From positions 1-64,000 of the IMG/VR virus record IMGVR_UViG_3300032607_000303: a stretch of 64,000 nucleotides of DNA. The stretch is one strand, 5' to 3'. Below are positions 58,426 through 64,000 of this stretch, piece by piece. This DNA comes from a virus. The stretch's first letter is position 1. Each line of letters opens with the position of its first letter. The position numbers and the translations under genes are program-made. The notes below the pieces were generated by a model. That model did no database searches. It saw only the letters and a list, made by a program, of their open reading frames with translations, and had not been told where the DNA came from.

Positions 58426-58698
58426 TTACTTAATACGTTTCTTGCTGTCAAGTTTGTTTTGCTTATCTTTCATGGCTGCTAGGAAAGATTGCTGAGGGTT
58501 TTGTTGAGCGATTGCTTTCAAATCTACACAAACCAATTCGTCTAAACACCACTCAGCATACCATTTTGAACATGATGCACTTACAACACCATTGTCATAC
58601 ACTACTTCAATAATTCCAGCATTGTGAAGATATAATAGTTTTTCCGTTAGAAACTTCCTTGGGTGACTATTTCCAACTACTAATATTTGTGGCTTCAT
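58426..58698 (-). CDS. Hypothetical protein, first gene of the 54.7-58.7 kb operon
   Basis: A 90-residue protein: KPQILVVGNSHPRKFLTEKLLYL, then VSASCSKWYAEWCLDELV, and a Lys-rich end. ATG after AAAGGGAGATGGT. It is the first gene after the leftward promoter at 58723. No family recognised. Confidence 0.62.
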   Translation of the reverse strand: MKPQILVVGNSHPRKFLTEKLLYLHNAGIIEVVYDNGVVSASCSKWYAEWCLDELVCVDLKAIAQQNPQQSFLAAMKDKQNKLDSKKRIK

Positions 58699-58722
58699 AC
58701 CATCTCCCTTTAACTTGTTTCT

Positions 58723-58750
58723 AGTATGACAGTATAATTCTGTGTGTCAA
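58723..58750 (-). promoter_or_regulatory. Leftward promoter of the MTase-ClpP-PhoH operon
   Basis: Minus-strand TTGACA (58750-58745), 16-bp spacer and CATACT (58728-58723), 25 bases before the first gene. Confidence 0.72.
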
Positions 58751-58782
58751 CAATTAATTTTAAATACTTCCAGTCTATATGA

Positions 58783-58841
58783 AAGAAGCCTAACAACACT
58801 CTCAAGGCTTTGTAGGCTCATGGAATATTGTTAGGCTTCTT
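58783..58841. terminator. Long inverted repeat between divergent operons
   Basis: AAGAAGCCTAACAA (58783-58796) and TTGTTAGGCTTCTT (58828-58841), a perfect 14-bp stem with an internal AGGCT pair in the loop. It lies upstream of both the leftward promoter and the rightward genes; it may insulate them or serve as a protein site. T-rich flanks are short. Confidence 0.5.
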
Positions 58842-58943
58842 AGTGTCTATTGTTCAAGACCTGCGTAGTGTAGCACATTTGATGTGGTTGTCAAGGGCTT
58901 GCATAATCTGGAAGTATGTGTTACAGTGTCAAACAAGTTACCT

Positions 58944-59018
58944 AGTAGGGAACCCTTCTATAGACGATTAAGTTTCTCATTTTAGCCAAAAGTGGCATTT
59001 TGGGACAAACTTTGTCCC
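58944..59018 (+). promoter_or_regulatory. Regulatory unit A: TATAGA element and operator palindrome
   Basis: Contains CTATAGACGATTAAGTTT (58959 region) and, about 25 bases on, the palindrome GGGACAAACTTTGTCCC at 59002-59018 (8-bp arms, one central base). It precedes the 39-residue gene at 59035. A near copy, unit B, precedes the gene at 59251. Confidence 0.65.
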
Positions 59019-59034
59019 ATTCACAGGAGATAGT

Positions 59035-59154
59035 ATGGTTTTAGAGTATGAAGACGTAGTAGTATCTAAGTGGTTAGAGTCTCTTGACAAGGAAATTCTA
59101 CAAGGTTGGGAGGACTACTATATAGATGACAACGCTGAGTGGTATTACGATTAG
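59035..59154 (+). CDS. Small acidic protein (39 residues)
   Basis: ATG after CAGGAGATAGT. Product MVLEYEDVVVSKWLESLDKE... ends WYYD; 13 acidic against 4 basic residues. Lies between two copies of the same regulatory unit. A small acidic early protein could be an inhibitor, but this is inference. Confidence 0.58.
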   Translation: MVLEYEDVVVSKWLESLDKEILQGWEDYYIDDNAEWYYD

Positions 59155-59162
59155 TCACTTAG

Positions 59163-59235
59163 GAGTAGACCCGTTTATAGAGGATTGAGTTTTTAAATAT
59201 TGCCAGTATGCCCTAAACGGGACAAACTTTGTCCC
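59163..59235 (+). promoter_or_regulatory. Regulatory unit B: TATAGA element and operator palindrome
   Basis: Contains TTATAGAGGATTGAGTTT (59175 region) and the same palindrome GGGACAAACTTTGTCCC at 59219-59235, 16 bases before the ATG at 59251. Both the element order and the palindrome match unit A, so the two are duplicated control sites. Confidence 0.68.
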
Positions 59236-59250
59236 AAACACAAGGAATAC

Positions 59251-60312
59251 ATGATTACAATAACACAAATCATCAAACAAATGGAAGACTCTGAAGTAGA
59301 CATATCAGACCTTACACCTATGCAGCTACAATCTTATAGGAACCAACTCAAGCGTTTAGAAGGTATGTGCGGAGCTAAGATGGCTGAGACTTCTACGAAA
59401 GATCACTCTTACAATGATGAAGATGTATGTAAGTACATTGATACTATCTTGGATAGAGGTTTTAACCTTGAGACAACAGCACTAGGCGACTTCCCCAACT
59501 TCATAGATGCACAGAGGCTCCGTAGATGGACAACAATGATTGCCGAAAGAGTTGCAGCCTCTGAGTTTAGTGCAAAGAAGTTCAGGGTTCACAGCCTCCG
59601 ATTGTTGCGAAGTAATATAGCAGCATCCAAGAATCTGCACGACTTACGGCAGGCTGTAAACTTGATGATTAGCCCTCTGGAGTTATGGAGAGATCACCTT
59701 ACTACCTGTGACAAGTATAGTGAGAAGAACCAGAAGGCTGAGACAACAGAGCAAACTAAGTATGTAGATGCAATACTGAAACGACTTGAGAAATCCGAGA
59801 GTTTGTGCAAAGAAAGTAAGCGGGTACTAGACGAGATTATGGGGTACTACGATGAGGGTATGGGCGACATATCCCTTCTGCGCAATTGTGAGAACGCTAA
59901 GAAATCACAAGGGTTGAGTGATGAACAGGCAGCTAGTTTATTTGGCATCAATCGTAAAGCACTCCAACGACTACGTAAAAACATCGTGCTGGCACCTGTC
60001 GAGGATGTCTCTTACAAAGAACCTAGCAAGGCATATTGGGATGACATGGCAGCAGTGCAGAAAAAGACTAAGGAGGCTTTCTACAAGAAGAAAGGGATGG
60101 CTACTACATTTGCAGTAGGTCAAGTTTGGTTGTTGCAAGGACACAACGTAGGGACACTTATGGAAGTAAATGAGTTGGATAACCCTTCGACAGTTGTGTA
60201 CAAGGATTCCTTCGGAGTGCTCGTAAAGTGTAACGAAACTGGTGAAAGTTTGGACGGTATTTCTCCTTCATTGTTGGCTATCTTTCCAAAGAACCTTAAC
60301 ACAAAGTACTGA
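59251..60312 (+). CDS. Hypothetical protein upstream of small terminase gene
   Basis: A 353-residue protein starting at ATG 59251 (CAAGGAAT upstream); an upstream in-frame ATG would place the operator inside the coding region. The protein is mostly helical; a segment QGLSDEQAASLFGINRKALQRLRKN is helix-turn-helix-like and the C-terminal part (TTFAVGQVWLLQGHNVGTLMEV) is beta-rich. It may be a DNA-binding regulator or packaging factor. Not recognised as a named family. Confidence 0.62.
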   Translation: MITITQIIKQMEDSEVDISDLTPMQLQSYRNQLKRLEGMCGAKMAETSTKDHSYNDEDVCKYIDTILDRGFNLETTALGDFPNFIDAQRLRRWTTMIAERVAASEFSAKKFRVHSLRLLRSNIAASKNLHDLRQAVNLMISPLELWRDHLTTCDKYSEKNQKAETTEQTKYVDAILKRLEKSESLCKESKRVLDEIMGYYDEGMGDISLLRNCENAKKSQGLSDEQAASLFGINRKALQRLRKNIVLAPVEDVSYKEPSKAYWDDMAAVQKKTKEAFYKKKGMATTFAVGQVWLLQGHNVGTLMEVNELDNPSTVVYKDSFGVLVKCNETGESLDGISPSLLAIFPKNLNTKY

Positions 60313-60338
60313 AATAATCAGATGTATTTTGCTAACGC

Positions 60339-60367
60339 TTGACAAAAGTGTTAGTTCAGTGTATTAT
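60339..60367 (+). promoter_or_regulatory. Promoter before the small terminase gene
   Basis: TTGACA (60339-60344), 17-bp spacer and TATTAT (60362-60367), 32 bases before the TTG start. Near consensus. Confidence 0.82.
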
Positions 60368-60399
60368 GCTCTCAATTAAAGAACAGGTAGGAGAACACT

Positions 60400-60726
60400 T
60401 TGGGGGCGCAGCTACTAATTCCAACAGAAATAAGTTTTAATCGTAGACAAGCACATCCGTTACAAAAGACTAGCAAGGCTCTCAGTAAGGAAGTTGAAGC
60501 CATCATTGAGAAGTTACTGAAGCTTTGTAACAGCCAAGATGAAAAGACATCTGAGCGTGCATGTAGTAAGTTGCTAGACTATCACATTGAGATGATTTCA
60601 GCAATTGAGAAAGACGAGATCACAAGAAAGCTACTCAGCATCAAGCATGGTAATGGTAGCAGAGATTTGGAAGAGTCTGACAGTATGCCTATGATTGATT
60701 TCAATAGCATACAGAATATCGAGTAA
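60400..60726 (+). CDS. Putative terminase small subunit
   Basis: A 108-residue protein with TTG start at 60400 and GTAGGAGAAC upstream. It is helical (LSKEVEAIIEKLLKLCNSQ, then ERACSKLLDYHIEMISAIE) with an acidic C-terminus (DLEESDSMPMIDFNSI). Its size, helical nature and place before terL, with only tRNA and endonuclease genes in between, suggest a small terminase that recognises packaging DNA. No specific motif proves it. Confidence 0.5.
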   Translation: MGAQLLIPTEISFNRRQAHPLQKTSKALSKEVEAIIEKLLKLCNSQDEKTSERACSKLLDYHIEMISAIEKDEITRKLLSIKHGNGSRDLEESDSMPMIDFNSIQNIE

Positions 60727-60839
60727 GAATGTTGTAGTAAAGTCTCCGAAGGTCGCTACCTGAAGGTTGATAATCGTACCTTACAAATGCGGTGAGGGAA
60801 ATGTACATATGAGGGTAAAAGTCCTAGCATATTAACAAA
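60727..60839 (+). other. Noncoding leader before the tRNAs
   Basis: 113 bases between the putative small terminase gene and tRNA-Leu with no reading frame or obvious motif beyond scattered short repeats. It may be the 5' part of the tRNA transcript. Confidence 0.4.
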
Positions 60840-60916
60840 GCGCCCTTGGTGAAATTGGTAAACACAGCGGTCTTAGAAGCCGTAAGCTGAAAGTTCGAGT
60901 CTTTCAGGGCGCACCA
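60840..60916 (+). tRNA. tRNA-Leu (anticodon TAG)
   Basis: 77 nt including encoded CCA: acceptor GCGCCCT/AGGGCGC, a Leu-type D-arm (TGGTGAAATTGGTAAACAC), anticodon stem GCGGT/GCCGT with loop CTTAGAA, T-arm GAAAG/CTTTC with loop TTCGAGT. The variable region is only about 5 nt, unlike the long class II arm of bacterial Leu tRNAs. Confidence 0.85.
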
Positions 60917-60942
60917 AACAAGCTGGATAGACAGCTAACACC

Positions 60943-61017
60943 GCCTTTATAGTTCAGTGATAGAATACGCCCTTTGTACGGGTGAGACGACAGTTTGATT
61001 CTAGTCTAGAGGCACCA
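60943..61017 (+). tRNA. tRNA-Thr-like (anticodon TGT) with bulged T-stem
   Basis: Acceptor GCCTTTA/TAGAGGC, D-stem GTTC/GAAT, anticodon stem CGCCC/GGGTG with loop TTTGTAC, CCA encoded after A. The T-stem pairs GACAG with CTAGTC only if one A is bulged. Could be a functional but relaxed tRNA or a decaying one. Confidence 0.6.
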
Positions 61018-61021
61018 CCAA

Positions 61022-61074
61022 TGTAAGCGAATCGGGTTGCAACCCTTGGGACACTGTGTTGTCTCTAGCTTACA
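61022..61074 (+). other. Structured element before the HNH gene
   Basis: TGTAAGC (61022-61028) pairs with GCTTACA (61068-61074) and encloses the perfect palindrome GGGTTGCAACCC (61034-61045). The element begins right after the tRNA-Thr-like gene and ends 26 bases before the HNH start. Confidence 0.5.
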
Positions 61075-61100
61075 CCTATATTAATCCGCACAGGGATAAA

Positions 61101-61856
61101 ATGAAAATAGCAACAAAAGAAAGCGTAATCGCATCTATACTTAGGTTTGTAACAGAAAATAGTAGGTACCCAACTAAGACAGATTGTAGGGATACTGACT
61201 GGTTATACAGTGCGCAAACAAATCGGCGTGTAGTAGGTTCTGTGCAAGAGATGAATATACTCTCTGATTTTCTTCTTAGCAACCCACTACCAGATAACCC
61301 TAAAAGATTTTGCAAGCAATGTGGCAAGGAAATAGACAATAAAGCAAGGGTATTTTGTAGTAGGTCGTGCTCTGCGAAGTTCAATAATAATACAGAGAAA
61401 AAGATAAAGTCAACTCAGAAGATTGAAGTAATTGATAAAGTCCGTGTTGTAAAAGAAGTTGTTGACCTCGGAAACTGCGTACATTGCAGTAATAAATTGA
61501 CAGCTAGGAATACGGTATTTTGTTCTACTGCTTGTGCGTCAGATCACAGATTAGCACATAGTATTCAAAATTGGTTAAGCAGTGGTAAAGTCCATAATGG
61601 AAACCAAGCTATCCGCAGCTATTTAAAACTCTTAGTGGGGGATAGCTGCTCTGTTTGTGGTATCTTAGAACATAACGGTAAACCTATAACCTTTGAAGTT
61701 GACCACATCAGTGGCGACAGTACGGACGATAGATATGAAAATGTCTGTCTTATTTGTCCAAATTGCCACTCTCAAACAGACACCTACAAAGGTAGAAACA
61801 GAGGTAACGGAAGGCACTCAAGGGCGCAGCGTTATCGTGAAGGAAAGAGTTATTAA
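61101..61856 (+). CDS. HNH endonuclease with N-terminal zinc fingers
   Basis: A 251-residue protein starting at ATG 61101 after CAGGGATAAA. Two FCxxxC-type fingers are present (FCKQCGKEI...VFCSRSCSAKF; CVHCSNKL...VFCSTACASDH). The C-terminal HNH domain is SCSVCGILEHNG, ITFEVDHISGD, and NVCLICPNCHSQTDTYKG. The fold is that of selfish free-standing HNH enzymes. It lies among tRNA genes between the terminase genes and is flanked by structured DNA on both sides. Confidence 0.83.
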   Translation: MKIATKESVIASILRFVTENSRYPTKTDCRDTDWLYSAQTNRRVVGSVQEMNILSDFLLSNPLPDNPKRFCKQCGKEIDNKARVFCSRSCSAKFNNNTEKKIKSTQKIEVIDKVRVVKEVVDLGNCVHCSNKLTARNTVFCSTACASDHRLAHSIQNWLSSGKVHNGNQAIRSYLKLLVGDSCSVCGILEHNGKPITFEVDHISGDSTDDRYENVCLICPNCHSQTDTYKGRNRGNGRHSRAQRYREGKSY

Positions 61857-62155
61857 ATAGAAGTAAAGACCTCTCCCGACTCATTTCCACATGAATATCG
61901 GTGAAGTCTCTTTAGAGCCTTTACAGAACCTGCTCCCTAGTGTGAGTCAGCCTCTCCTCTGCGTCTAAGTTGTAGCAGGTTCTGTAAGTGTTTTAAAGAA
62001 TTTACATAACTTTGTATGGACTACACGTAAGTGTGTATGTCTGCAACGAAGGCTATGTATCTCTATTGTATGAATGTTATACAGTAGCCAAGAGGTGAGG
62101 CTCACGACATGGTGAGTAAGTTATCCAGCATGGAAGTGTGGCGTGGATACAGCTT
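61857..62155 (+). other. Noncoding region with long inverted repeat
   Basis: About 300 bases between the HNH gene and tRNA-Ser. A 14-bp perfect inverted repeat, TTACAGAACCTGCT (61921-61934) and AGCAGGTTCTGTAA (61974-61987), encloses 39 bases. No reading frame is convincing. It may be a small structured RNA or a border of a mobile piece. Confidence 0.5.
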
Positions 62156-62246
62156 GGAAAATTGGCTGAGTGGCTGAAGGCGTCGGTCTTGAAAACCGAA
62201 GAACGTTCATAGCGTTTCGTGAGTTCGACTCTCACATTTTCCTCCA
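62156..62246 (+). tRNA. tRNA-Ser (anticodon TGA)
   Basis: 91 nt with acceptor GGAAAAT/ATTTTCC, anticodon stem TCGGT/ACCGA with loop CTTGAAA, a long variable arm (AACG...CGTT), T-arm GTGAG/CTCAC and encoded CCA. The discriminator is T rather than the common G of Ser tRNAs. Confidence 0.9.
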
Positions 62247-62262
62247 AGATTATTTTGTAATA

Positions 62263-62293
62263 GGCTCGACCATCCGAGAGGATGTGTCGGGCT
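62263..62293 (+). terminator. Hairpin with GNRA loop after tRNA-Ser
   Basis: GGCTCGAC-CATCC, GAGA tetraloop, GGATG-(T bulge)-GTCGGGCT; 13 paired positions including two G.U. A short T-rich tail follows (GTAGTTTCTTTAG). Terminator or processing signal. Confidence 0.55.
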
Positions 62294-62337
62294 GTAGTTT
62301 CTTTAGTAAGTATTCTTAATAGAGTGCATTGGTTGTG

Positions 62338-62396
62338 TCCCTCCAAGGCTTCCTGTGCATTCTGTTAAGAAGATTTATTAACTTCCCTTGGAGGGA
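62338..62396 (+). promoter_or_regulatory. Stem that sequesters the ribosome site of the endonuclease gene
   Basis: TCCCTCCAAGG (62338-62348) is perfectly complementary to CCTTGGAGGGA (62386-62396), which contains the GGAGG ribosome site of the gene starting at 62402. The 11-bp stem would block translation when formed. Confidence 0.75.
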
Positions 62397-62401
62397 ATTG
62401 T

Positions 62402-63100
62402 ATGACAGAAGTAAAGGTAGGAATGAAATTCACCAAGTTAACCGTAGTTGCTCCAGCAGGTAAGAGTAAATGGTTATGTTCATGTGACTGCGGAAACGAG
62501 AAAGTACTCTGTTCATCAATGCTGACATCTAACCATAATAAAAGTTGTGGTTGCTCTGTAGATAGACATGGTATGCGTTACCATCGCGCTTACAAGAGTT
62601 GGCTCCACATGAAACAGCGTTGCACTAATCCAGAAAACCTAGATTACCCTAATTACGGTGGTCGTGGTATTACAGTACATGAAGATTTTGCTAAATCGTT
62701 TCCAGTATGGCTTGCAGCAATTGGTGAGCGACCAGAAGGCCGTTACAGCATCGGACGTATTGACAATAATCTTGGTTATACTTACGGAAATATTCGATGG
62801 GAAGATGATGAACAACAATCTCGTAACCATTGCAAATCCGTAACAAATAAGACTGGGATTGTTGGAGTTGTCTATCGAGAGCGAAACATAAATGGAGGAA
62901 TTTACTGCATTTGGGTAGCTCAATGGGCCAACGAAACTAATAAAAAGAAATCAAAAGACTTTAGTTGTAATAAGTATGGTTACGATGTAGCCAAGCAACT
63001 TGCTATTGATTATCGAAATAAAATGATGGTAGAGCTAAACATCCGAGGATTTGATTACGCAGAATCTCACGGTAGTGTAAAGGAGATTTTGAATGGCTAA
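62402..63100 (+). CDS. AP2-domain homing endonuclease-like protein
   Basis: A 232-residue protein. The N-terminus has zinc-type CSCDCGNE and CGCSVDRHG with SWLHMKQRCTNP, a pattern of phage AP2/HNH-associated proteins. The middle YGGRGITVHEDF...GRIDNNLGYTYGNIRW resembles a degenerate nuclease core, and the C-terminal AP2-like region includes GIVGVVYRERN and WVAQW, ending in DYAESHG. It overlaps the terL start by eight bases (ATGGCTAA) and its ribosome site is hidden in a stem. Activity as nuclease is inferred from family resemblance. Confidence 0.75.
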   Translation: MTEVKVGMKFTKLTVVAPAGKSKWLCSCDCGNEKVLCSSMLTSNHNKSCGCSVDRHGMRYHRAYKSWLHMKQRCTNPENLDYPNYGGRGITVHEDFAKSFPVWLAAIGERPEGRYSIGRIDNNLGYTYGNIRWEDDEQQSRNHCKSVTNKTGIVGVVYRERNINGGIYCIWVAQWANETNKKKSKDFSCNKYGYDVAKQLAIDYRNKMMVELNIRGFDYAESHGSVKEILNG

Positions 63101-64000
63101 AGATATACGCTTGTCCTTTGGGCCAGCAAGTTTAAAACAGCAAATGGTCTTACAAGATATGGAGACTGATTTGCTGGTCGTTGGCGGAGGCAATGGCGGG
63201 GGCAAGAGCCACATGGCGTTAGTAAAGGCTCTGAAGTATGTACAAGACCCTAATGCTGTTGTGCTGATCGTTCGCCTCAGTTACCCGCTTCTCAAAAGTG
63301 CGGGTGGCTTAGTAAGTGAATCAAAGCATATTTACAGCCACTTCAAAGCCACTTGGAAAGAACAGAAACTTGAGTGGCATTTCCCTAACGGTGCCCTCAT
63401 TAAATTTTATGCAATGCCACAGGATTTGACACAACTTCAAGGCCAACAATACAGTAACATCATTGTGGATGAGGCAGCAGAGTTTACCCTTGCAGATATT
63501 CTTGCCCTACGTGCCCGCCTTCGGGCGGTTCGCTATAAGGGTAAGTTGAACATGATGGCGACCTGTAATCCGTCTAGGAGTAGCTGGTTATTTGACTTTG
63601 TTTCCTATTCACTTGATGAAGACGGTGTTCCACTAGCAGGTACAGAGGATATAACTAGGTGGTTTGTTATTTTGGCAGGAAAAATATTCTGGGGTAATTC
63701 TAGGGAAGATTTGTTTGAGCGTCATGGACAAGGGTATGTTCTTGGTGGTGACTTTAGGCCACTAAGTTTTCGTTTTATTCCTATGGATATCTACTCTAAC
63801 CCAATCCTTCTAAAGAATAATCCTGCCTACCTTGCAGACCTTCTAGCGCAGAGCCGAGTAAATCAGTTACGCTTTCTAAAAGGTAGCTGGACGGCAGTGA
63901 CTGAAGGTAATTCGTATATTCGTAGGGAGTGGTTCAATTTTGTATCTTTCCCACCCTCAGAGGTAACAAACAGAGGTCGTGGATGGGATACTGCTGCGTC
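63093..64000 (+). CDS. terL: Terminase large subunit (partial, runs off the window)
   Basis: The first 302 residues of the DNA-packaging motor ATPase. Walker A is GGGNGGGKS (31-39) and Walker B IIVDEAAE (about 122-129); the coupling motif follows in MMATCNPS. The nuclease domain lies beyond the window, although GWDTAAS near the end is the first strand of its RNase H-like fold, with the metal-binding Asp. Start ATG 63093 with AAGGAG ten bases upstream, inside the end of the preceding endonuclease gene. Confidence 0.9.
   Translation, partial: MAKDIRLSFGPASLKQQMVLQDMETDLLVVGGGNGGGKSHMALVKALKYVQDPNAVVLIVRLSYPLLKSAGGLVSESKHIYSHFKATWKEQKLEWHFPNGALIKFYAMPQDLTQLQGQQYSNIIVDEAAEFTLADILALRARLRAVRYKGKLNMMATCNPSRSSWLFDFVSYSLDEDGVPLAGTEDITRWFVILAGKIFWGNSREDLFERHGQGYVLGGDFRPLSFRFIPMDIYSNPILLKNNPAYLADLLAQSRVNQLRFLKGSWTAVTEGNSYIRREWFNFVSFPPSEVTNRGRGWDTAA

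Noticed and set aside
62077-62346. 89-codon minus-strand frame across tRNA-Ser
   Set aside because: Runs antisense through a clear tRNA gene and a hairpin; no ribosome site.

Overview
The window is a continuous piece of a tailed double-stranded DNA bacteriophage genome (Caudoviricetes). It starts in the last residues of a tail gene and ends inside the large terminase gene, so the portal, capsid and early tail genes lie outside it. A phage is indicated by tail-tip and fibre genes, a lysis cassette, a terminase, a phage-encoded replisome and dense packing with ATGA/TAATG gene overlaps. The DNA is AT-rich, the promoters are sigma70-like and most genes have AGGAG-type ribosome sites. The lysozyme plus 3-TM holin, SleB-type hydrolase and NrdAB favour a Gram-negative host; the host cannot be named from the sequence.

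Layout. (1) 1-11.96 kb, plus strand: tail hub/tip proteins, a 968-residue fibre with carbohydrate-binding and LamG-like domains, fibre-related small genes, then a lysis cassette (membrane proteins, GH24 lysozyme, 3-TM holin) closed by a terminator. (2) 12.1-39.75 kb, minus strand: a long early operon read from a consensus promoter near 39.8 kb. It holds ATP-dependent DNA ligase, ThyX, a T7 gp4-like primase-helicase, family B DNA polymerase, tRNA(CAT), a gp2.5-like ssDNA-binding protein, a FEN-type exonuclease, a phosphoesterase, a MazG-like protein and ribonucleotide reductase NrdA/NrdB, with many small accessory genes. (3) 39.9-54.7 kb, plus strand: mostly small genes, two KilAC antirepressors, an RHH protein and a replication-O-like winged-helix protein, a truncated SF1 helicase fused to a DUF6197-like domain, a 3-kb block of different composition (49.7-53.0 kb), a repeat-rich noncoding stretch and a serine recombinase. 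(4) 54.7-58.7 kb, minus strand: adenine/cytosine methyltransferase, ClpP-like protease, PhoH-like ATPase and small genes. (5) 59.0-64.0 kb, plus strand: two repeated promoter/operator units, a putative small terminase gene, tRNA-Leu, tRNA-Thr-like and tRNA-Ser, two homing endonuclease genes and the start of terL.

The most notable feature is nrdA. Its product is encoded in two exons separated by a 1,210-nt group I intron that carries a Vsr-like (EDxHD) homing endonuclease. The first exon also contains a 138-residue mini-intein placed directly before the catalytic thiyl-radical cysteine. Active reductase therefore needs both RNA splicing and protein splicing. Four related HNH-AP2 or AP2-type homing endonucleases are scattered at gene boundaries. 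Other points of interest are a pair of tandem ribosome-modulation-factor-like proteins, twin palindromic operators at 59.0 and 59.2 kb, an iteron-like array at 53.1 kb, and a hairpin that hides the ribosome site of the endonuclease gene in front of terL.
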